From an uncultured cyanobacterium (GTDB taxonomy: Bacteria; Cyanobacteriota; Cyanobacteriia; PCC-6307; Cyanobiaceae), in the NCBI GenBank assembly GCA_903917565.1, contig CAIXBB010000014.1:1-36244 (forward strand): a stretch of 36,244 bases of DNA, given 5' to 3'. The translations under genes were made by a program, and so were the position numbers. Each line of letters opens with the position of its first letter. The stretch's first letter is position 1. The notes beneath the pieces are model-generated. The model worked only from the letters and a program-made list of their open reading frames with translations. It searched no databases and was not told where the DNA came from. Positions 17,431 through 30,317 of this stretch are shown in pieces.

Positions 17431-18702
17431 TCAGGCCCGTTCCAGGGATAGCCGCTCTCCCCGCAGTTGGCGCAGCCGCTCCCCCAGGGCCGGTCCTGGC
17501 CGCAGGCCCGCGGCGATCAGATCGGCCGCGGGGACCGGAGAGGTCAGATGGCGCCAGCGGCACCACCAGCGCAGCAGGGGTCGCCGGGGCAGCGCCCCGC
17601 TCACCAGCGCCAGGGCGACGGCCTCGGGGGACCATCCCGGCTGCTCCAGCAAGGTGCTCCAGGCCAGGGCCGTGCCGGGCATCGTCTCGCAGGCCCGCCA
17701 GGCCTGGCGCAGCTGGCCCAGCTGCGCCAGCAACCGCTGCTGCCCGTGGGGCAGCTGAAGCCGCGTTGCCACCGTTGTGGCCGCGTCACTGCCTGCCAGC
17801 AGGGCCGCCAGGAGCGGCAACCCGCAGCGGCGGGCCCAGCGCAGGCGGCGCCGCCAGCTGGCGTCGGCCTGGAGGGCAGGGTCCACCAGCACCAGGGCGC
17901 CCCACGCCTGCAGCCAGGCCAGGGCCTCCTCCCAGGGTTCCCGATCCAGCAGCAGCTCCAGTTCCATTCGCAGCCGGGTGCCCAGGGCGGGGGGCACCCG
18001 GCAGGCGCCACCTGTGCCGCTGCCCTCCCCCCAGGGCCAGCGGGCCAGGGTGGAGCGCAGCTGCTCCAGGCTGGCGGGAGACAGGCTGAACCCCAGCCGG
18101 GCGGCATAGCGGGCGGCCCGCACGATCCGGGTGGGATCATCTTCCAGGCTCCGGTCATGCAGAAGGCGGAGCTGCCGGTGGGCCAGGTCGGCGCCACCAC
18201 CGTGGGGATCCAGCAGGCGCAGGCCCGGCCCGGGGATGGCGAACACCAGAGCCATCGCGTTGATGCTGAAGTCCCTGCGGGCGAGATCGTCCTCCAGAGA
18301 GCCGTAGGAGACGACGGGATTCTCCCCGGGGGCCGGGTAGGTCTCGCTGCGGGCGCTGGCCAGATCCAGCAGGATCCCGTCGAGCTCCAGTTCAACGGTG
18401 CCGAAGGCGCGATGGAACTGGCAGAAGCCCACCGCCGCCGACGGATCCTGCTCAAGCAGCGCCTCAGCCAGGCGATGGGCCGCCGGCCGCGGATCGGCCG
18501 GATCGGCCTGCGGGGCGAGCGCCACCACCAGGTCGAGGTCAGGCCGGCCCCGCAGGGGATCGAGGTGCACCCGATGCAGCAGCAGATCCCGCACAGCGCC
18601 GCCCACAACGGCCAGCACCGCACAGTCGCTCGACCGGTGGAACGCGGACAGCAGACGGGGAGGCAGGCAGAGATCCTGAGGATCGATCTCGGGGACCGTC
18701 AT
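17431..18702 (-). CDS. tRNA nucleotidyltransferase (CCA- or A-adding), 423 aa
   Basis: A class II nucleotidyltransferase of the poly(A) polymerase/CCA enzyme family. Motifs are GGAVRDLLL at about 34-42, the metal-binding DLD at 55-57, RRDFSINAMA at 142-151, and HDRSLEDDPTRIVRAARYAA at about 182-201. The C-terminal half is helical, Leu/Arg/Trp-rich and poorly conserved. It should add all or part of the CCA 3' end to tRNAs. Some cyanobacteria split the job between separate CC- and A-adding enzymes, and sequence inspection does not settle which this is. It lies 57 bases upstream of the membrane-protein gene on the same strand. Confidence 0.88.
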   Translation of the reverse strand: MTVPEIDPQDLCLPPRLLSAFHRSSDCAVLAVVGGAVRDLLLHRVHLDPLRGRPDLDLVVALAPQADPADPRPAAHRLAEALLEQDPSAAVGFCQFHRAFGTVELELDGILLDLASARSETYPAPGENPVVSYGSLEDDLARRDFSINAMALVFAIPGPGLRLLDPHGGGADLAHRQLRLLHDRSLEDDPTRIVRAARYAARLGFSLSPASLEQLRSTLARWPWGEGSGTGGACRVPPALGTRLRMELELLLDREPWEEALAWLQAWGALVLVDPALQADASWRRRLRWARRCGLPLLAALLAGSDAATTVATRLQLPHGQQRLLAQLGQLRQAWRACETMPGTALAWSTLLEQPGWSPEAVALALVSGALPRRPLLRWWCRWRHLTSPVPAADLIAAGLRPGPALGERLRQLRGERLSLERA

Positions 18703-18880
18703 CGCAGCAGGCCCACGGAGCGGTGTCCAGAAGGCGCACGGTACACTCGGCCGATCGACATCGCGCCTGATGGCAATAGGGGAATCATGGCGACGTTTCA
18801 GCCCTGACGCTCAATGATTGATCCCCACCACCTGAGTCGGAGCCTGCGGAATCAGGCCCACGCCGCAAGGGTCGCATGGA

Positions 18881-20179
18881 ATGACTGACAGCTTCAAGAA
18901 GATCCTCAAGGCCCCCCTGGGCCTGTGGAAGAAGATCAAGATCAAGATCTTCATCCTGAGCAACTATCTTCAGGCCCAGATCGACTATTGGATTGGTCCG
19001 GACGGCCGCCGCAGCACGCCAGAAAAGCGTCTCCAGCCGATCGATCGTCGAGCCGACCTGGAGCGATCTGGCGCCACCAGCATCTCCGGGGCGTCGCAGG
19101 GCACACCCGAGAGAATCGCCCTCTTCATTGCCTATGCCAAAAGCCTGACCCACTCCAGCAGGGCCTACATTGAAACTCTCAATCAGGCGGGTTTTGCGGT
19201 TGTTTATATCAATAACGAGCGCACCAATCCAGAGGCTGCTGCAGCCCTTGACGACCTTTGCTGGCGTGTCTTCGATCGCCGCAACATCGGCCGGGATTTT
19301 GGTGGATTCAGAGATGGGGTGTTGCTGCTCCATGGCGAAGGGTACCTCGACCGCTGCCAACTGCTCTGCATAGCCAATGACTCGATGCAGTTCATCCCGG
19401 GACGCAATGCGCAGGCGCTCGTATCTGCCTTGAAGGCCTTCGCCACTTCCCAGAAGCAGGCCCTGTTCAGCCACATCAGCCATCAGATCCAGACCCACTA
19501 CCAATCCTATTTCCAGGTTCTGAAGCCAGAGATCTTCCGCTCCAGAACGTTTCTCCAGTTCTGGAAAGACTACCGACCACTTTCGCACCGCGGACATTGC
19601 ATCTACAACGGGGAGATTGCGCTCTCGCAAACAGTTTACAGGCACTTTCCCTCCGTCGAGACGCTCTACACAAGCGACAAGCTGCAGGAGGCGCTCGAAA
19701 GCCACTTCGCCGCCGAGGGAGGGGTACCTGCTGAGGAGGTCTTCAGGCTCATGCCGTCTCCGGCTCGAACCTCCCAGCGGCGCAAGATCGGCTATTCCCT
19801 GCAGCAGCTTATGCAGCAGAGCGATCAGCATGAGAAACTCACAGGAGCACAGCTTTACAGCGTTGCCGACTTGATTGAAAACGGAAATCCAAGTCACATC
19901 GCCGCCTTTCTTTACCCATTTTATCTTCACTGCCCATTCGTGAAGCATGATCTCTGCACCGCGGGCAGCTACACCATGGCCCAGGCGATCAGCCTGTTCA
20001 GGGAGGTTGCCCGGCAGTCCCTGGGAGCTGGGGAGAGCGCGCAAATCGAGAGTCTTGTAGACGAGTTCACAGATCTCATGTACAGCCGCGGCGTGCCCCT
20101 CAGCTACGACAACCGCCTGCGGGAAGCCGCCATCAAGGGAATCACAGGCACCTTCATCTATCCCTCCACCTATGAATAA
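18881..20179 (+). CDS. RgpF-like (rhamnan synthesis F family) protein, 432 aa
   Basis: The segment RRNIGRDFGGFRDGVLLL at about residues 131-148 matches the N-x-GRD-x-x-x-F core of rhamnan synthesis F proteins. It is preceded by FIAYAKSLTHSSRAYIETLN and FAVVYINNERTN, which resemble the start of that domain, and followed by LLCIANDSMQFIP. The C-terminal 200 residues are not recognised. The role is presumably in assembling a surface glycan. It is the second such protein in the window, and the two share little beyond the core. The ATG at 18881 is used; another ATG five bases upstream is out of frame. It lies 36 bases before a GT2 gene on the same strand, probably one operon. Confidence 0.65.
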   Translation: MTDSFKKILKAPLGLWKKIKIKIFILSNYLQAQIDYWIGPDGRRSTPEKRLQPIDRRADLERSGATSISGASQGTPERIALFIAYAKSLTHSSRAYIETLNQAGFAVVYINNERTNPEAAAALDDLCWRVFDRRNIGRDFGGFRDGVLLLHGEGYLDRCQLLCIANDSMQFIPGRNAQALVSALKAFATSQKQALFSHISHQIQTHYQSYFQVLKPEIFRSRTFLQFWKDYRPLSHRGHCIYNGEIALSQTVYRHFPSVETLYTSDKLQEALESHFAAEGGVPAEEVFRLMPSPARTSQRRKIGYSLQQLMQQSDQHEKLTGAQLYSVADLIENGNPSHIAAFLYPFYLHCPFVKHDLCTAGSYTMAQAISLFREVARQSLGAGESAQIESLVDEFTDLMYSRGVPLSYDNRLREAAIKGITGTFIYPSTYE

Positions 20180-20215
20180 CACCCTTGCACAATTCGGGGC
20201 CAGCCTGATCGATTG

Positions 20216-21175
20216 ATGGGGATCCAATCCGAGAGCCCCCTTCCCATCTACTTCATCACAGTGAACTACCACTGTGGAGATTATACTCGTGGCCTGATCG
20301 AGGCCATCATCGCCAGCGGGGAGGAGCTGGGCTCCATAAGATTCATCATCATCAACAACTCGCCAACTGATCAAAGTCTGCGCCAATGGATCGAGGCCGC
20401 TTCCATCCCCCTGCCGGTGCAGCTGATCGAGGCGGGCGCCAATCTCGGTTTCGGCAGCGGCTGCAACCTGGGGCTCAGCCATGTTTGGCAGACGGACAGG
20501 CAGGCCCTGGCCTGGCTGATCAATCCCGATGCCCGCCTTGATGCTGGTGCGATCGCCTACGTCAGGCAGTGCCTGCGCGACGACGATCGGATCGCCATGC
20601 TCGGCACCCGGATACGGGATCCCCGGGGGGAGGTCTGGTTCAGCCACGGCAGCTTCAACCGCTGGAGCGGCCAACTGGGCCATCGCTTCCCCAGCGACGA
20701 CTGCCGCCCCTCCCCCGTCCGCACCTGGCCGACCCGTTGGATTTCCGGCTGCAGCATGCTCTTCCGGCTCGGGATCTTCCGGGATTGCCCCCAGTTCGAC
20801 CCCCAGTACTTTCTCGATTACGAGGACGCCGACATCTCCGAGCGCCACCAGCGGCTGGGCTATCGGTTGCGGGTCACGCAGGCCGTGCTCGTGGAGCATC
20901 AGGTGTCGGCCATCACCCAGCGGGCCCCACGGGCCAAGTATCAGCACGCCACCTTCAGCAAGCTCTATTTCCTGCACCGCCACGCCACACCCCTGGCCCT
21001 GGGGCTGAACCTGCTCTACTACGCCCTGAGGCCCCTGAGCTTCTGCCTCTCCGACCCGGCCCGGGCCAAGGGCCGCTGGTGGGGGCTGGGGGATTACCTG
21101 CACTGGTGCTGGCGACGGCTGCTGGGGCGCCCGGGTCTGTCCCATCCCCGAACCTCCTTCACCGTTTCATCCTGA
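20216..21175 (+). CDS. Glycosyltransferase family 2 (rhamnosyltransferase-like), 319 aa
   Basis: A GT-A fold enzyme. It opens with PIYFITVNYHCGDYTRGLIE, then ANLGFGSGCNLGLSH (donor-binding region), INPDARLDAGAIAYV with a DxD-like NPDAR, and YFLDYEDADISERHQRLGY (acceptor/catalytic acids). These are the usual blocks of rhamnosyltransferase-type GT2 enzymes; the sugar specificity is not determined. The C-terminus has a hydrophobic, arginine-rich segment that may associate with the membrane. The ATG at 20216 is directly preceded by an in-frame TTG. The 3' end overlaps the convergent GT2 gene by 17 bases. Confidence 0.88.
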   Translation: MGIQSESPLPIYFITVNYHCGDYTRGLIEAIIASGEELGSIRFIIINNSPTDQSLRQWIEAASIPLPVQLIEAGANLGFGSGCNLGLSHVWQTDRQALAWLINPDARLDAGAIAYVRQCLRDDDRIAMLGTRIRDPRGEVWFSHGSFNRWSGQLGHRFPSDDCRPSPVRTWPTRWISGCSMLFRLGIFRDCPQFDPQYFLDYEDADISERHQRLGYRLRVTQAVLVEHQVSAITQRAPRAKYQHATFSKLYFLHRHATPLALGLNLLYYALRPLSFCLSDPARAKGRWWGLGDYLHWCWRRLLGRPGLSHPRTSFTVSS

Positions 21176-22018
21176 GAAAACGGCCTCCAAGGGCCCTGAG
21201 GGTGGGCCAGCGCTGGGCGGGGGGGCAGTGGCGCCAGAGGATCACCGCCACCGCCGGCAGATAGAGGTGGGACTTGGGATGGAAGAAAGTGAACAGCAGA
21301 CCCCTCAGGCTGCCAAGGGGCAAGCGTTTCTGCGCCTCGCCGAAGTCGTTGAGGAGCACGACCTTTGGGGTCACCCGGGCGGCGATGCCCCGGCGCACCG
21401 CCCGCATCACCCACTCGGAATCGGCGTGGTAGTGGGGCAGCCAGAAGGCGTCATAGAGGCCGACACGGCGAAAGACGTCCTGGCGGATCAGCACCCCATT
21501 GCCCGGCAGCGCCTCGGCATTGAGCACATCGGCCTGCGCCACGGCCGGACCCAACTGGCTGTCCAGAAGATCGTGTTGGTTCAGGCGAAGGAAGCGCTCC
21601 GTGCCCCAGTCGGTGCTGGTGCCGAGCGCCCAGATCCGCCCGGGTTCGGCCAGCAGGTCGATGCGGCTGCCCAGGATGGCGCAGCCGTGGTGCTCGGCCA
21701 GGGCCACCATCCGGGCCACGTAATCGTCATCCACGACGGCGTCGTCGTTGATGGTGAGGACGTAGTCAGTGCCGGCTGCCAGGGCCTGCCGTACGCCCCG
21801 GTTGGTGGCGCCGGCCCAGAAATCCCGATCCCCGGCCGCCACCACTGTCACCTGCGGTTGCTGCTGACGGATCGCCGCCACGGTGCCATCGCTGGAGTTG
21901 GCATCGACCACCACGATGCGCAGGGCGCTGTGGCTCTGGGCGGCCATACGCTCCAGGAAGCGCAGGGTGAGTTCGCGGCGGTTGCGGGTGGGCACCACGG
22001 CGGTGACCAGCGGCAGGC

Positions 22019-22022
<4 letters not shown>
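21159..22022 (-). CDS. Glycosyltransferase family 2, 287 aa
   Basis: The opening VTAVVPTRNRRELTLRFLER, VVDANSSDGTVAAI, the acidic metal site NDDAVVDDDYV, PGNGVLIRQDVFRRVGLYD and HADSEWVMRAVRRG are standard GT2 blocks. It would transfer a sugar from a nucleotide donor; donor and acceptor are unknown. The ATG at 22022 overlaps the uvrD stop by four bases (ATGA), so this glycosyltransferase is probably translated by coupling to a DNA helicase gene, an unexpected pairing. Confidence 0.9.
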
Positions 22023-24412
<2,390 letters not shown>

Positions 24413-24563
24413 AGGCTCCGGCAGAGACGTTTCTTTTTTGACGTTAGCAGCCCCTCCCGTTCAGCGTGCTGGCCGAATCAGATGCAGGACCAATCAATAG
24501 AAAAACAAGCCTCATTAACTCGATAGAACTTCTTCAGAAAAGCCATCAATGAGAGGCCCAGAA

Positions 24564-26399
24564 TCAACCAAGGGGACTGGAAAGACGCCGCTCAAAGGAG
24601 GCCAGGTCATTGAAAGAATCGGACCGTTGTCGCAGTTGGTCGAAGGTCCCGGAGGCCTTGATACGGCCGGTCTCAAACTCGAAGATACAATCGGAGCGCA
24701 TCACGGTGGAAAGGCGATGGGCGATCACCACCAGGGTGCAGCGGCGTCCGATCACCTCGATGGCATCCATCACCTCAGATTCGGTACGGTTGTCGAGAGC
24801 ACTGGTGGCCTCATCCAGCACCAGGAACTTGGAGTTGCGGTAAAAGGCACGCGCCAGGGCCAGCCGTTGCCTCTGACCCCCTGAAAGCCGGATGCCGTTG
24901 TCACCGATCGGCGTGAACAGGCCGAGGGGAAGTTCGGCGACGATGTCGGCCAGTTGGGCAGCCTGAAGGGCCTCCCATACCCTCATCTGATCGACCTCAT
25001 CCACCTCCTCGGCGAAGGCGATGTTTTCGATGATGTTGCCGTTCAGGAGATTGATCGCCTGGGGCACATAGGCGCAGTTCGCCTGCCAGGCCGGCACGTC
25101 GGCTTCAACCACTTCGATGCCATCCAGCTTCATGGCGCCGGAGGTGGGCCTCAGAAGGCAGAGCAGCTGGTTGGCCGCTGTTGTCTTGCCGCTGCCGGTG
25201 GCACCGACGAAAGCCACACGGGAACCCACCGGAATCGACATCGAGACGTCTTGCAACACACTCACATCGGAGCCGGGGTAGCGGAAGCTGACGTTGCTCA
25301 GGCGGATCACCCGCTTTGGCATCACGCCATCGGGGGAGGGGACGCCCTCGGAGCGGATGGTGAGCCGGCTTTCGGGCAGTTCGATCAGCTTGAGGGTCTC
25401 CTCGAGGTCGGGCAGTCCCGCCCGCAGCGAGGTGATGGCCCGGAAGCTGTCCTGGAGGGGTGGGGTGAGCTTCAGGGAGGTGACCGCCACGGTGGCCAGA
25501 AACGGAATGATCTTCAACAGCGCGCCCGGGTCAGGATTGGACAGCAGGGGCAGCATTCCGGCCGCGAAGATCATCGTGATCCCGAGGGGTTCGATCAGCG
25601 CCCGCGGCGTCTCCGGCAGGACGTCGGCCTTCCACATGAACGGGATGGTGTCCCGGCCTGCCTGCTGATAATGACGCTCGAAATAGGGCTCCGAGCCGGT
25701 GAGCTGCACATCGAGAATCGTTCGCATCGATTCCGAGAGGATCGAATTGGTGCGCACCTCCAGCAGGATTCTCTGCCGGGCCGCAAAGCGCAGGAAGGGG
25801 GTGATGGCGGTGGAAATCAGCAGATAACCGGCCAGGAGCCCGAGGATCAAGATAACGGCCAGCAACTTGCCGACGATCAGCATGCCGGCGGAGAGCAGGG
25901 CGATCACGAACACACCGCTGGCCAGCTGCAGTAGGGGCAGCACAACGATGTCCGCGACACGCGAGACATTGATCAGCACCTTGGCGGAGATATCTGACTT
26001 CGACTCACTGAGAAAATAGATGTAGGGCTGCGCGATCAACTTGCGCTGGGCCATGTCGGAAAGGTCACGCCAGATCGAAGCCTTGAGCCGCAGTTGGAAG
26101 GCCCGCAGCAGAAGCTTCGAGAGCGAGGAAAACCAGGCTGCAGAGACAAAGGCCACCACCAGCACCACCACCTTGACCCGTGGATCATCCGGGACCAGAC
26201 CTTCCCAGGGGATGGAGGGGCGATTCTCCCCGCCGACAACGACCGTGAACAGGCGGGCCACCAGGGCCACCACCACCAGATCAGCGATCCCAGCGAGGAT
26301 CGCCAGGGGGATCAGCCGGATCAACGCGCGCTTACGGCGTCGCGGCAACTGGGCCAGAAGTCGCACCAAACTCCTGAAGGTTTGGCTTTTACGAAACAT
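24564..26399 (-). CDS. ABC transporter, fused permease and ATPase (MsbA/PglK-like exporter)
   Basis: A half-transporter of 611 residues. The N-terminal membrane domain spans about 1-330 with segments near 27-55, 75-95, 150-200 and 270-310. The ATPase follows, with Walker A GATGSGKTT at 399-407, signature LSGGQRQRLALARAF from 505, Walker B FLVLDEATSALD from 525 and the H-loop VIAHRLSTVMRSD. It forms a homodimer in the inner membrane that exports or flips a lipid-linked substrate. The adjacent GT4-like gene, 63 bases upstream on the same strand, hints at a lipid-linked glycan, but the substrate cannot be read from sequence. Confidence 0.9.
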   Translation of the reverse strand: MFRKSQTFRSLVRLLAQLPRRRKRALIRLIPLAILAGIADLVVVALVARLFTVVVGGENRPSIPWEGLVPDDPRVKVVVLVVAFVSAAWFSSLSKLLLRAFQLRLKASIWRDLSDMAQRKLIAQPYIYFLSESKSDISAKVLINVSRVADIVVLPLLQLASGVFVIALLSAGMLIVGKLLAVILILGLLAGYLLISTAITPFLRFAARQRILLEVRTNSILSESMRTILDVQLTGSEPYFERHYQQAGRDTIPFMWKADVLPETPRALIEPLGITMIFAAGMLPLLSNPDPGALLKIIPFLATVAVTSLKLTPPLQDSFRAITSLRAGLPDLEETLKLIELPESRLTIRSEGVPSPDGVMPKRVIRLSNVSFRYPGSDVSVLQDVSMSIPVGSRVAFVGATGSGKTTAANQLLCLLRPTSGAMKLDGIEVVEADVPAWQANCAYVPQAINLLNGNIIENIAFAEEVDEVDQMRVWEALQAAQLADIVAELPLGLFTPIGDNGIRLSGGQRQRLALARAFYRNSKFLVLDEATSALDNRTESEVMDAIEVIGRRCTLVVIAHRLSTVMRSDCIFEFETGRIKASGTFDQLRQRSDSFNDLASFERRLSSPLG

Positions 26400-26462
26400 C
26401 TGGTCAGACTTTTGCCGGCATCGTACCGGCGCACTCCGGCTGGTCGGCCCAACGCCAGCCAG

Positions 26463-27497
26463 TCAATTCAGTGATCGCCACATGGTCCAAAAACGTCGCC
26501 GCCACTGGTCGATGCGCAGGGCCAACAGGGGGGGCGAGCGCAATGGCGCGCCCCCCTCCCGCAGCAGGTGGGTCCAGTGGGCGTCGATGGCCTCCAGGGC
26601 CGTGTGCCAGCGTTCCTGAAGCACCGGCTCACTGCAGGCCTCCAGCAGGTTGGCGAGCCGCGCCGGCGGTGGCAGCCAGGCCACCGGATCGGCCACCGCC
26701 GCCTGGATCCGCTCCAGGTCGTGCTCCAGGCTGCCGCAACCGATCTGGTGACCCACCACCCCTGGGTCGAGGCTGTCGGCCAGGGCGTGATTGAGGCTGC
26801 TGAACACCACGCAGCCGCAGGCCAGGGCCTCCAGCGGCGGCAAGCCGAACCCCTCGCTCACCCCCCGACCGCGCCAGTAGTCGGCGGAGTCGTAGAGCAC
26901 CACGGCCGCGCTGTTGAACAGATCCACCAGATCGTCCACCCAGCCGCTTTGAACCTCCACCCGCAGCCCCCGTCGGCGCAGGGCCGGCACCAGGTGCTGC
27001 AGGACATAGCGGCTGCTCTTGCGCTGCTGGACGAGCACGTCGATGGGCCGGCCGCAGCCCAGCGGTGCCGCCCGGTTGCCCCGCTCCAGCCACTTGGGCT
27101 GCAACGCATTGGGCACCAGGAACAGGGGGTTGCGGGGGGACCGGTCGCCCCAGTAGCCGAGGGTGTTGCGGCTGACGGCCAGCACCGGCACCCCGGGGGG
27201 CAGGGAGAATCCATAGCCGCTGCTGTGGGCGTGGTACGCCACCGGCCGCCCCCGCAACCGACGCAGCTGGCCGGGCACTTGGAAGCCCCAGCTGACGATC
27301 CAGAGGGCCTCCCCCGGCGCGGGCTCCCTGGCCAGCAGGTCGTCAAGGAAAGGGTGGTCGGCCTCCCGCTGCCGGTAGGTGACCACCTCGGTGGGCGCCA
27401 GCTGGGCCGTCAGACGGGCCGTCTGCAACTCCACCAGGAGCCCGCCGCAACGGAAGCGGCCGGTGGTGCCGGGGAGCAGGAAACGGATCGGGCGCAC
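26463..27497 (-). CDS. Glycosyltransferase, GT4-like, 344 aa
   Basis: A GT-B protein. An N-terminal G-rich loop lies in LLPGTTGRFRCGGLLVEL, followed by VPVLAVSRNT and LFLVPNALQPKW. The C-terminal donor site is VSEGFGLPPLEALACGCVVF, carrying the E-x7-E motif. It would transfer a sugar to a glycan or lipid. It lies between ho1 (40 bases upstream) and the ABC exporter on the same strand; co-transcription with the exporter is likely. Donor specificity is unknown. Confidence 0.82.
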   Translation of the reverse strand: MRPIRFLLPGTTGRFRCGGLLVELQTARLTAQLAPTEVVTYRQREADHPFLDDLLAREPAPGEALWIVSWGFQVPGQLRRLRGRPVAYHAHSSGYGFSLPPGVPVLAVSRNTLGYWGDRSPRNPLFLVPNALQPKWLERGNRAAPLGCGRPIDVLVQQRKSSRYVLQHLVPALRRRGLRVEVQSGWVDDLVDLFNSAAVVLYDSADYWRGRGVSEGFGLPPLEALACGCVVFSSLNHALADSLDPGVVGHQIGCGSLEHDLERIQAAVADPVAWLPPPARLANLLEACSEPVLQERWHTALEAIDAHWTHLLREGGAPLRSPPLLALRIDQWRRRFWTMWRSLN

Positions 27498-27537
27498 GCG
27501 GATCGGGCTGGCGGCGGCCGCCGCAGGCCCGGAAAAC

Positions 27538-28251
27538 CTAGGCGGGAACGGCCTCGGTGCTGCCGGCGCGGCTGCGGCGGGTGAGGAAGCCGAACAGGAC
27601 CTTGCCGATCGCGGCCACCAGGTTGCCTTCCAGCTCCTGGAACATCTTCATGTTGCAGTGGAAGGCTTCGTTGGCCTCGGCCACGATCCGGTCGGCCATC
27701 GCCTGATCGATGGGCAGGCTGTCGAGGCTGAGCCGGTAGTTGGCCTTGAAGGCCTTCTCGTCGTCGATGGCGTCGAATTCGTAGAAGCGCAGGCCATCGT
27801 GCTCGCCCAGATTCATCGCCTTCTGGGCGATGTTCTTGAGGATCTGGCCGCCGGACAGGTCACCGATGTAGCGGGTGTAGTGGTGGCCGACGAGCAGTTC
27901 GGGGCACTCCCGGGCCACCTGGTGCAGGCGGGCCACATACTCCTGGGCCCCTGGGGTGGCACGGATCTGCTGCCGCCAGTCGCCACCGAAATAGAAGGTC
28001 AGATCCTGCTCAAGGGACTCCCGGCGGTTGAGCGCCGATGAGGCGATCGGACCGACGACAGGATGGTCGACCAGCTTGCCGATCTCCTCTTCCATGGCGC
28101 TGTAGACGAACCACAGGTCGGCCACCAGGGTGCGGTAGCTGGCCTTGTCGACGACTCCCTTGAGGAAACAGCTCACGAAACCGGTGTTCTCGGCCATCGT
28201 GTGGGCTTTCTTCGTTCCCTCACGGAGTTGGGAAGCAAGGGCGACGGGCAT
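27538..28251 (-). CDS. ho1: Heme oxygenase (biliverdin-producing)
   Basis: Opens heme to biliverdin with ferredoxin as reductant, the first step to phycobilins. The proximal heme ligand is H17 in LREGTKKAHTMAENTGFVSC. The distal-helix region is GHHYTRYIGDLSGGQILKNI. At 237 residues from the ATG at 28251 it matches cyanobacterial HO1. An upstream in-frame start at 28485 would add 78 residues of read-through from the neighbouring gene and is rejected. The C-terminus ends FLTRRSRAGSTEAVPA, an unconserved tail. Confidence 0.96.
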   Translation of the reverse strand: MPVALASQLREGTKKAHTMAENTGFVSCFLKGVVDKASYRTLVADLWFVYSAMEEEIGKLVDHPVVGPIASSALNRRESLEQDLTFYFGGDWRQQIRATPGAQEYVARLHQVARECPELLVGHHYTRYIGDLSGGQILKNIAQKAMNLGEHDGLRFYEFDAIDDEKAFKANYRLSLDSLPIDQAMADRIVAEANEAFHCNMKMFQELEGNLVAAIGKVLFGFLTRRSRAGSTEAVPA

Positions 28252-28327
28252 GGGATCGGAAGGCTGCGAGGGCAGATGGTCCAACGTAGGTGGGGCTTTC
28301 CGGACTAGGCGGCAAGGTTGCGAAGGA

Positions 28328-28780
28328 TTACGCCGCCCGCGTCCCACGGGCCGGCACGTCGTCGAAGAGATCGAACAGCTCACGGCAGATCTGCTGGAGC
28401 GCGCCGACCACCTCCACGGAGGGGAGGTGGGAACCCGAGGGCTGCCAGTCCCCCACCGTGGCCAGGCGCCAGCGTTCCGATTCATAGGTGAGGCCCCGGA
28501 TCAGCACGCCCAGCAGCCGGGGCCGTTCGCCGGATCCGGCCGGGGCCCGCTCCAGCCGCATCTGCACCAGCAGCGAGCGGCACTGCAGGCGGGGGCTCCA
28601 ACCGGGGAAGTGGAACGAGAGATCCACCGTTTCCCGCTCATCAAAGGCACGGGTGAGCGGATCGTCGCGCCAGGGGGTGAGGTTGGCCCGGGCGGCGGGG
28701 AAATGCAGACGGAAGTGACCCACCACCGTGGCGATCGCGGCAGCCAGTTCCACCGATCGGGCCTGGTCGGCCGCATTCAT
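28328..28780 (-). CDS. Hypothetical protein beside ho1, 150 aa
   Basis: Starting at the ATG at 28780 the protein reads [20 protein letters not shown], with central [20 protein letters not shown] and a C-terminal part with [20 protein letters not shown] and FDLFDDVPA. It has no signal peptide, membrane helix or metal motif that I can see. The balanced composition and clean start and stop suggest a real soluble protein. I do not recognise the family. It lies 76 bases upstream of ho1 on the same strand and diverges from icd, so it may be co-transcribed with ho1. A longer frame to 28990 would overlap icd and is not used. Confidence 0.7.
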   Translation of the reverse strand: MNAADQARSVELAAAIATVVGHFRLHFPAARANLTPWRDDPLTRAFDERETVDLSFHFPGWSPRLQCRSLLVQMRLERAPAGSGERPRLLGVLIRGLTYESERWRLATVGDWQPSGSHLPSVEVVGALQQICRELFDLFDDVPARGTRAA

Positions 28781-28850
28781 GCCGTTTCCCCTGAGCAGAA
28801 AGCCAACTTGTCCGAAACCTAGGCTCAACGGCGCGTTCCGTGCCGACTCC

Positions 28851-30281
<1,431 letters not shown>

Positions 30282-30317
30282 AGCGGGGACCGTAGGAGGC
30301 CGGGGCGAGCGCCCACA

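Noticed and set aside
18703-18880. Possible tRNA or small RNA in the gap before the RgpF-like gene
   Set aside because: No cloverleaf arms, T-loop consensus or convincing hairpin with a T run could be found by eye.
18785-21145. 786-residue open frame on the minus strand
   Set aside because: It lies antisense to the RgpF-like and GT2 genes, which have clear family motifs. Its product is low-complexity and Gly/Ala/Gln-rich, as expected from the reverse of high-GC coding DNA.
24413-24563. AT-rich gap between the helicase and ABC exporter genes
   Set aside because: No terminator, repeat or RNA motif was convincing; it probably holds the helicase promoter, but no box pair stood out.
28252-28485. 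78-residue N-terminal extension of heme oxygenase
   Set aside because: It is antisense-like read-through across the neighbouring gene end and is rich in Arg/Ser/Pro. Heme oxygenases start near the ATG at 28251.
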